64,000 nt of DNA from Asticcacaulis sp. AND118 (GTDB lineage: Bacteria; Pseudomonadota; Alphaproteobacteria; Caulobacterales; Caulobacteraceae). Below are positions 56,750-64,000 of the stretch, in pieces. A model generated the notes under the pieces. The model ran no database searches. It had not been told where the DNA came from and was given only the letters and a program-made list of their open reading frames with translations. The stretch covers positions 2,802,374-2,866,373 of the forward strand of contig NZ_CP084910.1 of NCBI RefSeq assembly GCF_020535245.1, given 5' to 3'. How positions within the stretch are numbered: position 1 is the first letter of the stretch; each line of letters opens with the position of its first letter. A program made the translations under genes and the position numbers.

Positions 56750-58342
56750 TCAGTCCCTCAATTCAAGATGTATCTCACCGCGGATGAGCCCGGCAAAACG
56801 CTCACGATCCAGCGCCACAATCGGCATCTTGCCGTCGTAAAGCTCCTCGACGATCAGTCCCTCTGCCTCGCACAGATCGAGCACGTCGGTCAGAAAATCG
56901 GCCTTGTACTGTCCCTTGGCGCAGCCGAAGGTGGACAAGCGTGAACCGTAATCCTGCGCATTCTGCCCCAGCACATGCTCGATCAGCTTCTTGCGCCCGC
57001 GCGGGCTGTTGAAACGATAGAGCGCCGACATCAGCATCTGGGCCGCCTGGGTGGCATCGACCACCGGCGCGCGCGACAGGCAGTTGTCGCAGGTGCCGCA
57101 GTTGTCGCCCGGCACGTCACCGAAATAGCGGCGCACGCCCTTGCGGCGGCAGTCCGGACTATGGACAAACCTGAAGAAATCCCGCGCCTTGTCCTTTTGA
57201 ACAGACAGGTCAGTATTGGTTTCGGTCTCGCGCATCCCCAGACGCCGCAGGGCCCAGCCGAGATCGGTCGAGCTATAGAGACAGACGCCCGAAGCCGGCT
57301 TGCCGTCACGCCCCGCCCGGCCGACTTCCTGCCAATAGGCCTCCAGCGACGAGGGCGGATCGGCGTGGATGACGAAACGCACATCGGGCTTGTTGATGCC
57401 CATGCCGAAGGCGATGGTCGCCACCATCACCTTGGTGCGGTCGGCGAGAAAATCGTGCAGTCGTTCGTCGCGCACCTTGGCCGGCAGACCTGCGTGATAG
57501 GCATCCGCCTTGAAGCCCTCCGCCGACAACTGCCGCGCCAGCTTTTCGGCGCCGTCACGCGACCCGGCATAGATGATGCCCGAAGCGTTCTTCTGCCGCC
57601 GCAGCATGTCGAGGATCATCTTCTGGGCGCTACCGGTACGGCGCATCAGACGCAGACTGAGGTTCGGGCGGTCGAAGCTGTCGATAATCTCGGCGGCAGT
57701 GTCGATATGCAGCGCTTTTTTGATGTCGGCGCGGGTGTGCGGATCGGCGGTGGCGGTCAGGGCCAGGGTGGGCACGTCGGGAAACAGGCCTTTCAGCTTG
57801 CCCAGCGCGCGGTATTCCGGCCGGAAATCGTGCCCCCATTGCGACACGCAGTGCGCTTCGTCGATAGCAATGAGGTTAACCGGCAAATTCGACAACTTGT
57901 CGAGCACAAAGCCCTGATTCAATGCTTCCGGCGACAGGTAGAGCATGTCGATCTCGCCGTCACGGGCGCGGTCCCACAGCCTGTACCGCTCGTCCATCGA
58001 CAGGCTGGAATCGATCCGTTCGGCGCGCACGCCCTTCTTGACCAGCGCCTGCACCTGATCGGCCATCAGCGCGATCAGCGGCGAGATAACCAGTCCGAAG
58101 CCGGGCCGCATCAGGGCCGGGATCTGATAGCACAGGCTCTTACCGCCACCGGTCGGCAGAATGGCCAGCACGTCGTCACCGTTCAGAATCGCCGCGATGA
58201 CGCGCGCCTGCTGCCCGCGGAAATCGTCGTAGTGGAACACCTTCTGCAGCGTCTCGCGCGCCGAACGCACCCGCTCCAGACCGGAGCCCGACAAGCCGTA
58301 ACCGGCCTCCGGCGCGGGGTCATGAGGGTGATCGAGAAGCAT
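56750..58342 (-). CDS. recQ: ATP-dependent DNA helicase RecQ (short form)
   Basis: This 530-residue helicase unwinds DNA during recombination and repair. Walker A ILPTGGGKSLCYQIPALMRP, Walker B with IDEAHCVSQWGHDFRPEY, and motif VI GRAGRDGKPASGV are intact. The RQC zinc-binding cysteines are in CRRKGVRRYFGDVPGDNCGT (about residue 390) and CDNC. The protein ends after the RQC winged helix, so the C-terminal HRDC domain of E. coli RecQ (about 610 residues) is absent. It is divergent from the PBP gene. Confidence 0.94.
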   Translation of the reverse strand: MLLDHPHDPAPEAGYGLSGSGLERVRSARETLQKVFHYDDFRGQQARVIAAILNGDDVLAILPTGGGKSLCYQIPALMRPGFGLVISPLIALMADQVQALVKKGVRAERIDSSLSMDERYRLWDRARDGEIDMLYLSPEALNQGFVLDKLSNLPVNLIAIDEAHCVSQWGHDFRPEYRALGKLKGLFPDVPTLALTATADPHTRADIKKALHIDTAAEIIDSFDRPNLSLRLMRRTGSAQKMILDMLRRQKNASGIIYAGSRDGAEKLARQLSAEGFKADAYHAGLPAKVRDERLHDFLADRTKVMVATIAFGMGINKPDVRFVIHADPPSSLEAYWQEVGRAGRDGKPASGVCLYSSTDLGWALRRLGMRETETNTDLSVQKDKARDFFRFVHSPDCRRKGVRRYFGDVPGDNCGTCDNCLSRAPVVDATQAAQMLMSALYRFNSPRGRKKLIEHVLGQNAQDYGSRLSTFGCAKGQYKADFLTDVLDLCEAEGLIVEELYDGKMPIVALDRERFAGLIRGEIHLELRD

Positions 58343-58670
58343 ATACGGTCCATTCGTCTGAATTACACCCCTCCCCTATAAGCTGCTTCGGGGGTGACGA
58401 TACAAGGGCGGATAGGGCTTTTTGTCGGTGGTCAGGGATTTTTTATCGCTCATAATTTTGCCGGAATTGCCCGTCATCAGTAAAGACGGGGACGATCATG
58501 ACGGAATTCGTGTGCCGCCGGGACCGCGGTACGGAGAAATCGGGCATGGGATGCGCAAATTAAAGGACGCGCGCCACAGGCTTTGATATATCCTTAACGA
58601 AATCTTTGCATGAAGCAGAAGCGAAACGCCGCGCAGCCGGTTTGGCAGGGCGGCGTCGTGGGGATAATGT
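58343..58670. promoter_or_regulatory. recQ/PBP divergent intergenic region
   Basis: This 328-base gap has no gene. It contains a hairpin with arms ccgtcat (58471-58477) and atgacgg (58498-58504), extended by gaatt/aattc with a 2-base bulge. No strong promoter pair is visible. The PBP gene lies close to its right end. Confidence 0.35.
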
Positions 58671-60659
58671 ATGGCTCTCGCCTTTAATATGAAGCGTCCG
58701 CCCGTGAAGGCTATCCTGTACTGGTTGACGGTGTTCACCGTCTGGGCGGTGATTTTCACCGTCGGTTTCATCGCCATTTTCGCGCTTGACCTGCCCGACA
58801 CCTCGTCGTTGTACAAAACCGATCGCGCCCCTTCGATCACCTATCTCGATCGGTCCGGCGCGCTGGTGGCTGTGCGCGGCTCGCAGTTCGCGCCCCCCGT
58901 TGATATTGACGAACTGCCGGACTATGTCCCGGCGGCCTTTATCGCCATCGAAGACCGTCGTTTCTATCATCACTTCGGCTTCGACCCCATCGGCATGGGC
59001 CGCGCCGTGGTGCGCAACGCCACGCGTAAGGAAGGTGCCAACCTCGCCGGCGGCTCGACCATCACGCAGCAACTCGCGCGCAACCTGTTCCTGTCCAACG
59101 ACCAGAACGTGAAGCGCAAGATTCAGGAACTGATCCTGTCGGTGTGGCTGGAGATGAAATTCTCCAAGAAGCAGATTCTGGCGCTCTACCTCAATCGCGT
59201 CTGGTTCGGCGGCGGCGCCACCGGCATCGAAGCCGCAGCCCAGCGCTATTTCAACAAGCCCGCCAAGGACCTGACCATAGGTGAGGCCGCCATGCTGGCC
59301 GGCATGATGAAGGGCCCGTCGCGCTATTCGCCCCTGTCGGACAAGGATCGCGCTATCCGCCGCACCGAGATCGTGCTGAACGAGATGGTCGACGCCAAGG
59401 TCATCACGCCGGAACAACGCGCCGAGGTGTTTAAGACGGGCATCAAGGTGTCGCGCACTCTGGCCACCGAACACGCGCAGTATTTCGTCGACTGGCTGCA
59501 ATCCGAACTGGGCGAGATGATCGACATCAGCCAGATCAAGGACGACATCATCGTCGAAACCACGCTCGATTTGCCGATCCAGACCGACGCCGAACGCGCC
59601 GTGAAGGCGATGATGGAACGCGACGCCAAAAAGAAGGTGGAGCAGGCTGCGCTGGTTTCCATCGACGGCGAAGGCCGCGTGCGGGCGCTGATCGGCGGCG
59701 TGGCCTATGGCGACAGCCAGTTCAACCGCGCCATCGACGCCAAGCGTCAGGCCGGTTCGGCCTTCAAGCCCTTCGTCTATCTGACCGCCATGGAAACGGG
59801 TCAGTACCGCCCGGACACGCCGGTGGTCGATGAACCGGTGACCATCGGTAACTGGACGCCCGCCAACTATACCAATAAATATCTGGGCGACATCACCCTG
59901 ACCACCGCGGTGGCGCAGTCGATCAATACGGTCGCCGCGCGCGTCGCCGACGAGGTGGGCCGTTCCAACGTCGCCTCGACGGCGCATCGCCTGGGCATTT
60001 CGTCCAAGATCAATACCGACCCGGCCATGGCCCTCGGCACCGCCGATGTGACCCCGCTGGAAATGGCCCGCGCCTACGTGCCCTTCTCCAATGGCGGCTA
60101 TAAGGTGCAGCCCTACGGCATCGTGCGTATCCGCACGGTCAAGGGCAAGGTCCTCTATCAGCACAGCGCCAACGACAACCGCCAACTGGTCATCAGCAAT
60201 CCGGCCCTGGGCTATATGAACCAGATGATGCGCGAAGTCGTGCGCTCAGGCACCGGTTCCGGGGTCCGCCTGACGCAGTTCGATATCGCCGGTAAGACCG
60301 GCACCACCTCGGATTATCGCGATGCGTGGTTCGTTGGCTATACGGGCGGCTTCACCACCGCCGTCTGGGTCGGACGTGACAACAATTCGCAGATGGCCAA
60401 GGTCACTGGTGGCGGCACGCCCGCGGCCATCTGGCGCGAATATATGTCGCGCGCCCTGACGCGTATCAAGGTTTCGACCATCCCGGCCGGCGCCGGTGCG
60501 CTTGACAGCGGTGCGACCACGGCCGTGGACGATCTGCTGGGCACCAATGCCAGCGCCGAGGCCCCGAACATCGTCATCGAACCGGCGCAGGAGCCGAAAA
60601 CGGAAAATCCGCAATCGCTGGACGAGGTCTTCGAGGACGCCCAAAAGCGCACCCAATAG
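58671..60659 (+). CDS. Class A penicillin-binding protein (PBP1A family)
   Basis: This 662-residue bifunctional cell-wall synthase polymerises and cross-links peptidoglycan. It has one N-terminal membrane helix (AILYWLTVFTVWAVIFTVGF), a GT51 glycosyltransferase domain with the catalytic Glu in AAFIAIEDRRFYHHFGFDP and GGSTITQQLARNLFLS, and a transpeptidase domain with the nucleophile in GSAFKPFVY (SxxK), SIN and KTGTTSDYRD. The C-terminus is an acidic tail. It is shorter than E. coli PBP1a because the OB and linker regions are reduced. A terminator follows. Confidence 0.95.
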   Translation: MALAFNMKRPPVKAILYWLTVFTVWAVIFTVGFIAIFALDLPDTSSLYKTDRAPSITYLDRSGALVAVRGSQFAPPVDIDELPDYVPAAFIAIEDRRFYHHFGFDPIGMGRAVVRNATRKEGANLAGGSTITQQLARNLFLSNDQNVKRKIQELILSVWLEMKFSKKQILALYLNRVWFGGGATGIEAAAQRYFNKPAKDLTIGEAAMLAGMMKGPSRYSPLSDKDRAIRRTEIVLNEMVDAKVITPEQRAEVFKTGIKVSRTLATEHAQYFVDWLQSELGEMIDISQIKDDIIVETTLDLPIQTDAERAVKAMMERDAKKKVEQAALVSIDGEGRVRALIGGVAYGDSQFNRAIDAKRQAGSAFKPFVYLTAMETGQYRPDTPVVDEPVTIGNWTPANYTNKYLGDITLTTAVAQSINTVAARVADEVGRSNVASTAHRLGISSKINTDPAMALGTADVTPLEMARAYVPFSNGGYKVQPYGIVRIRTVKGKVLYQHSANDNRQLVISNPALGYMNQMMREVVRSGTGSGVRLTQFDIAGKTGTTSDYRDAWFVGYTGGFTTAVWVGRDNNSQMAKVTGGGTPAAIWREYMSRALTRIKVSTIPAGAGALDSGATTAVDDLLGTNASAEAPNIVIEPAQEPKTENPQSLDEVFEDAQKRTQ

Positions 60660-60699
60660 GTTCGCTTTACCCGATGCATTGACAACGCAATCAGTCACG

Positions 60700-60735
60700 A
60701 GGGTTAACGGTTTCGACGTACCGTTAACCCTTTTG
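60700..60735 (+). terminator. Terminator of the PBP gene
   Basis: A 12-bp perfect stem (agggttaacggt / accgttaaccct) with an 8-base loop, followed by TTTTGCTTTTT. Confidence 0.9.
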
Positions 60736-60893
60736 CTTTTTATGCCCGTTTTCAACTGTGGAAGATCGCTTTTTCCTACAAATTTGTGGCCATCGCCCCG
60801 CGATCTTCAGATGTTGTTTAACAGTTTGACCGCAAAATTCGATCTGAGCATAGGCCTAGCCTGTTGGAATCATTAAGGATTGGGTAAGTATCT

Positions 60894-61814
60894 ATGAAAG
60901 CGGCATTGGGCCTCGGATCGGCACAGTTCGGATGCGACTACGGCATCTCGAATCTGCGCGGCCGCGTGTCCGAAGACGAAGTCCGTCAGATCCTCGCCTA
61001 CGCCGCCCAGTGCGGTCTGAAATCCATCGACGTTGCCCCCTACGAAGGCGATGTCGAACGCATACTGGGCCGCTGCTGGCCGTTCCCCTCTCCCTTCAAG
61101 CCGCAGATCCGCACGGTCAGCGCCGAGCGCGGTCTCGACTGGGTCGAATCCCGTTTGAAGCGTTCGGTCGATCATATGGGTCTGGCCCGCGTCGGCGTCG
61201 GCATGGTCGATGAAGCCTCGGACCTGATCGGCCCCAACGGCGACGCCCTGTGGGCGCGCATGGAAAAGCTCAAGGCCGACGGCCTCTTTTCGCGCATCGG
61301 CATTTCGGCCCGCTACGAAGACTCTCCCGTGGCGCTGGCCAAGCGCTTCAAGCCCGATCTCGTTCAGGTCCCGGCCTCGATCCTCGATCAGCGTCTCGTC
61401 CGCGAAGGCGCTCTGGAAGTCCTCGCCGGCATGGGCATTGAGGTGCAGGTGCGCTCGGTCTTCCTGCAGGGGCTGGTCTTCACCCCGCGCGAAGCCCTGC
61501 CACCCAATCTGCAACCGCTCGGTCCGCAATTGTCGCGCATCCGCCGCCACCTGCTGGAAACCGCCACTGATCCGCTGCACGCCGCTCTTAGCTACGCCCT
61601 CAACCTCAAAGGCGTCTCTTCGGTCATCGTCGGCGTCACCTCGGCCGCCGAACTGCGCGCCGTCATCGCCGCCTCGGACCGCCCGAAGCCGGACCTCGCC
61701 TGGCACGCCTTCGCGCTCGAAGACCCGATCGCGCTGACCCCGTCGTTGTGGCACGCCGACCTCAGCGACGATCCGCGCCTGCGCGAACGCCGCTCGGTCA
61801 TCTGCGCGGCTTAA
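60894..61814 (+). CDS. Aldo/keto reductase-like protein with incomplete catalytic tetrad
   Basis: This 306-residue TIM-barrel protein follows the AKR pattern (LGLGSAQFGCDYGISNLRGR, and SSVIVGVTSAAELRAVIAAS near the C-terminus). It keeps Asp46 and Tyr50 (SIDVAPYEG). The lysine strand reads KPQIRTVSAERG instead of ISTK, and the histidine strand reads ARVGVGMVDEAS instead of xLLHxP, so both Lys and His are missing. Reductase activity is therefore questionable; a role as a binding or regulatory protein is possible. It is 86 bases upstream of mutM in the same direction. Confidence 0.82.
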   Translation: MKAALGLGSAQFGCDYGISNLRGRVSEDEVRQILAYAAQCGLKSIDVAPYEGDVERILGRCWPFPSPFKPQIRTVSAERGLDWVESRLKRSVDHMGLARVGVGMVDEASDLIGPNGDALWARMEKLKADGLFSRIGISARYEDSPVALAKRFKPDLVQVPASILDQRLVREGALEVLAGMGIEVQVRSVFLQGLVFTPREALPPNLQPLGPQLSRIRRHLLETATDPLHAALSYALNLKGVSSVIVGVTSAAELRAVIAASDRPKPDLAWHAFALEDPIALTPSLWHADLSDDPRLRERRSVICAA

Positions 61815-61900
61815 GGTTTAAGCACGGAAACAGATTTTCCGTGTTTTCCGCCCCTCAAATCATCCCTACATAGGCAGAGCCCTTACTTGCAGGACCGCCT

Positions 61901-62782
61901 ATGCCCGAATTACCCGAAGTCGAAACCGTCCGTCGCGGCCTGACGCCCGCGCTGGCGCACGCGCGCCTGAGCGGCCTGCGCCTGCATCGGCCCAACCTGC
62001 GCTACGCCTTTCCCGATCGCTTCGCCGAACGCCTTGAGGGCGCGGAAATCCTGCGTCTGGAACGACGCGCCAAATACCTTCTGTTTCACCTCGACACGCA
62101 GGAGGTGTGGGTCACGCACCTCGGCATGACCGGGCGGTTTCAGGTGACCGAGGTCGACGGCGCGAGCCTGCCCCTCGACGGGAACTATTATCATGCCGTT
62201 CGCCCCGATCCTAAACACCTGCACGTTCAGGTACTGGCGCAAAAAAACGGTATTAAGCGCCTGATCGACTTCTACGACCCGCGCCGGTTCGGCTTCATGC
62301 TGTTGCTGAGGCCCGACGAACTCTATGCGCAGAGCTGGTACAAGGGACTGGGCATAGAGCCCCTCTCGGACGGCCTGAACGCCGATGCGCTCTATGCCCT
62401 GTTCCATGCGCGCCGCACGCCGCTCAAGACGCTCCTGATGGACCAGACGCTCATTTCAGGGCTCGGCAACATCTATGTCTGCGAAGCCCTGTGGCGGGCC
62501 GGTCTGTCGCCCGACCTGCCCGGAGAGCGCCTGAGTCATGCCAGAGCCGCCAACTTGACCCTGGCCGTGCGCGAGGTGCTGGAAGAGGCCGTGGCAGCGG
62601 GCGGATCGTCGATCAGCGATTTCGCTTCGGCCTCGGGCGAACTCGGCTATTTCCAGCACCGCTTCCGCGTGTACGACCGGGAGGGCGAAGCCTGTCTGAG
62701 GCCAGGTTGCCACGGCGTTATCGCGCGCAAAACCCATTCTGGGCGCTCGACTTTTTACTGCCCGACGTGCCAGAAAGGTTAA
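61901..62782 (+). CDS. mutM: Formamidopyrimidine-DNA glycosylase
   Basis: This enzyme removes oxidised purines such as 8-oxoguanine and cuts the abasic site. It has 293 residues. The catalytic proline is exposed after Met removal (PELPEVETVRRGL), Glu3 and Lys (RRAKYLLFHL) are conserved, and the C-terminal zinc finger is complete (CLRPGCHGVI and YCPTCQKG). It lies 171 bases before rpsT and is part of the conserved mutM-rpsT-dnaA arrangement of alphaproteobacteria. Confidence 0.97.
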   Translation: MPELPEVETVRRGLTPALAHARLSGLRLHRPNLRYAFPDRFAERLEGAEILRLERRAKYLLFHLDTQEVWVTHLGMTGRFQVTEVDGASLPLDGNYYHAVRPDPKHLHVQVLAQKNGIKRLIDFYDPRRFGFMLLLRPDELYAQSWYKGLGIEPLSDGLNADALYALFHARRTPLKTLLMDQTLISGLGNIYVCEALWRAGLSPDLPGERLSHARAANLTLAVREVLEEAVAAGGSSISDFASASGELGYFQHRFRVYDREGEACLRPGCHGVIARKTHSGRSTFYCPTCQKG

Positions 62783-62840
62783 GGCCGTCCGGAGTCGCGA
62801 AAAAAGAGTCGTTCTGTGGATGATTCTTGCCCCGAAAGCG

Positions 62841-62869
62841 TTGACCTGTCTGCGCCCTTCGGTTATATC
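62841..62869 (+). promoter_or_regulatory. rpsT: Sigma-70 promoter of rpsT
   Basis: TTGACC at 62841-62846 and TATATC at 62864-62869 with 17-base spacing lie 85 bases upstream of the rpsT ATG. This is the best consensus promoter I see in the window. A near-match to a Caulobacter-type DnaA box (TCATCCACA, minus strand) lies just upstream at 62814-62822. Confidence 0.75.
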
Positions 62870-62953
62870 CCGCCCCCTTGAAATTCGTGTCGCGGCCCCC
62901 TTTAGAAGGCTGGCGCCGCGGCTCCTTTAACTTATCGTCCCCTGAGGTGATGA

Positions 62954-63220
62954 ATGGCTAACAATCCCGGCGCCAAGAAAGCGATCCGCAAGATCGCCCG
63001 CCGTACCGAAGTCAACAAGGCGCGTCGTTCGCGCGTCCGTACCTACGTTCGCAAGTTCGAAGAAGCCCTGGCCGCCGGCGATGCCGCCGTCGCCAAGACG
63101 GCCTTTGTCGAAGCGCAATCCGAACTGATGCGCGCCGTGTCCAAGGGCGTGGTGCACAAGAATACCGGCGCCCGCAAGGTGTCGCGTCTGGCCGCCGCTC
63201 TCAAGAAGCTGGCCGCCTAA
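62954..63220 (+). CDS. rpsT: 30S ribosomal protein S20
   Basis: This 88-residue primary 16S rRNA-binding protein has the typical start [20 protein letters not shown] and the [20 protein letters not shown] helix, with [15 protein letters not shown] at the end. It lies between mutM and dnaA. A hairpin followed by a T-rich stretch lies downstream at 63304-63356. Confidence 0.97.
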   Translation: MANNPGAKKAIRKIARRTEVNKARRSRVRTYVRKFEEALAAGDAAVAKTAFVEAQSELMRAVSKGVVHKNTGARKVSRLAAALKKLAA

Positions 63221-63866
63221 AAAATTCCCGCCTTTACAGACGCCAAACGTCACGCACTGAAAATGAGTTCAGTGCGCTGATGTTTGTCGTCTGCAAGGCA
63301 TGCGATGCGTCCGGACGATCACCTATCGTCCGCATCTTGGCTTTTCTATTATTTTTCAAGACTCTCTTACCTTCGTCACGAATTGGCGGAGTGTTGTTTT
63401 ATGCGCGAAAACTTTTTAACTTGCGCGTCAAAATGACCGTTTCTTAAGACTTCGTAAATTTCCCTTTGCTGGGGAAGAGGTTATCAGAGTCAACAGAAAT
63501 ATCAGCGTCAGGCAGCAAATATCCCCGTTGACCTGACCGTCCGGAAAGCTAAGGTGAACCCATCTCGCCTTTCCATCCCAATACGGATGAAATGGTGGTG
63601 CGCGGCATAGGTCGTTCACCAGACGAGATTCTGTTGCCAAAATTCCATAAAACCAACGACTTGTGCGGTTTTACGGACGACGGCCCACAGATCGGGGGTG
63701 GACACAGGCCTGACGTAGGGGAAGGGTGTGAACGCCAAGGTTCAGTAACCGGTGGCGGCTCGCCTCTTCGGCTTGCGGCAGGGGCTTTTTTGAGTCTGTG
63801 TCAGCCGATCTGGATACCGTTGTCTTTAGCGTATGAGTTGTAATAAATGATCGGGGCTTTGATAAC
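63221..63866 (+). promoter_or_regulatory. dnaA: rpsT-dnaA intergenic region with GANTC methylation sites
   Basis: This 646-base gap has no convincing gene. After the rpsT hairpin it contains GANTC sites at 63360-63364, 63487-63491, 63627-63631 and 63792-63796. In Caulobacter, CcrM methylation at a GANTC site in the dnaA promoter controls dnaA expression; here the sites could do the same. No canonical cluster of DnaA boxes is seen, so oriC itself is probably not here. A weak 83-codon open frame at 63592-63843 was rejected. Confidence 0.5.
63304..63356 (+). terminator. Probable rpsT terminator
   Basis: Stem ggacgat / atcgtcc (63313-63319, 63325-63331), extended by gatgc/gcatc with a bulge on the left side, followed by CTTTTCTATTATTTTTC. 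Confidence 0.6.
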
Positions 63867-64000
63867 ATGCCAGGCGTAAACAACTGGTCGCCGATCCAGC
63901 CTGAAACGGTTTGGACTAAAGTTGCGTCCGCCCTGCGTCATGAGTTGGGTGAAGGGCCTTACAATTCCTATGTCGCGCCGTCCGCGCTGCGTCAGGGCCC
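63867..64000 (+). CDS. dnaA: Chromosomal replication initiator protein DnaA (partial, N-terminus only)
   Basis: The frame from ATG 63867 to the window end encodes 44 residues of domain I, including VWTKVASALRHELGEGPYNS and YVAPSALRQG. This matches the N-terminus of Caulobacter DnaA in spacing and pattern (VWSKV..ALKRELG....WIAPA.LR). The rest of the gene is outside the window. DnaA starts replication at oriC; in Caulobacter its synthesis depends on GANTC methylation, and such sites lie upstream here. Confidence 0.9.
   Translation, partial: MPGVNNWSPIQPETVWTKVASALRHELGEGPYNSYVAPSALRQG

Noticed and set aside
63592..63843. 83-codon open frame in the dnaA leader
   Set aside because: No ribosome binding site, no family match, and position within a region expected to be regulatory.
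63221..63866. oriC in the rpsT-dnaA gap
   Set aside because: No cluster of DnaA boxes or AT-rich unwinding element is evident; in Caulobacter oriC lies elsewhere, near hemE.

Overview
The window is about 60% GC, densely packed chromosomal DNA from an alphaproteobacterium. It is most likely a Caulobacterales member, and Asticcacaulis-like is my best guess. The reasons are the mutM - rpsT - dnaA order at the right end, a DnaA N-terminus that reads like Caulobacter DnaA, the blocks dnaG - rpoD and cmk - rpsA - ihfB - trpFBA - accD, the FYDLN-acid protein, a TonB-dependent receptor, and GANTC sites upstream of dnaA. It ends 134 bases into dnaA, so it is probably close to the replication origin. 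I see no prophage, insertion sequence, CRISPR array or rRNA; there is one tRNA (Ala, GGC).

Layout. 1-7508 is a minus-strand run: sulfate activation (cysD, cut by the window edge, and cysQ), an AGE-family epimerase, a MotA/MotB-like pair of the ZorA/ZorB type, a threonine/serine dehydratase, thymidine kinase and a Nudix fusion protein. 7612-16345 alternates strands: beta-carbonic anhydrase, NAD synthetase, ACT-domain threonine ammonia-lyase, FKBP lipoprotein, serine hydrolase, UbiH-type hydroxylase and OxyR. 16346-25685 is mostly minus: Trm112 protein, CnoX, a DHA2 efflux pump, phoR-phoU-phoB without pst genes, and proB-X-proA. 25825-33650 holds threonine and cysteine synthesis (thrC, cysK, thrB) with a TraB/GumN protein, a MntA/HepT toxin-antitoxin pair, a ferredoxin reductase and a LysR regulator. 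33905-49751 is the information-processing and tryptophan block: XRE-like protein, dnaG, rpoD, folC, tRNA-Ala, cmk, rpsA, ihfB, mscL, glk, trpFBA, accD. 49937-58342 holds transport and accessory enzymes (GNAT, TonB receptor with an aldo/keto reductase, dienelactone hydrolase, two exporters, recQ). 58671-64000 holds a class A PBP, a degenerate aldo/keto reductase, mutM, rpsT and the start of dnaA.

How the genes fit together. Serine, cysteine, threonine, proline and tryptophan metabolism is strongly represented: cysD/cysQ/cysK for sulfur assimilation, thrB/thrC/threonine ammonia-lyase for threonine flux, proB/proA, and trpF/B/A. Stress and redox functions (OxyR, CnoX, FNR-type reductase, MscL) are scattered between them. 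The most unusual signals are: a stand-alone ZorAB-like motor pair without Zorya effectors; several enzymes whose canonical motifs are eroded (DnaG and AccD without their zinc ligands, a glucokinase without its phosphate loop, a NadM-like domain fused to Nudix, and an aldo/keto reductase without Lys/His); a dispersed palindromic repeat family; and hairpin-rich leaders upstream of trpF, rpsA and thrC. Family names are from reading the proteins, not from searches.
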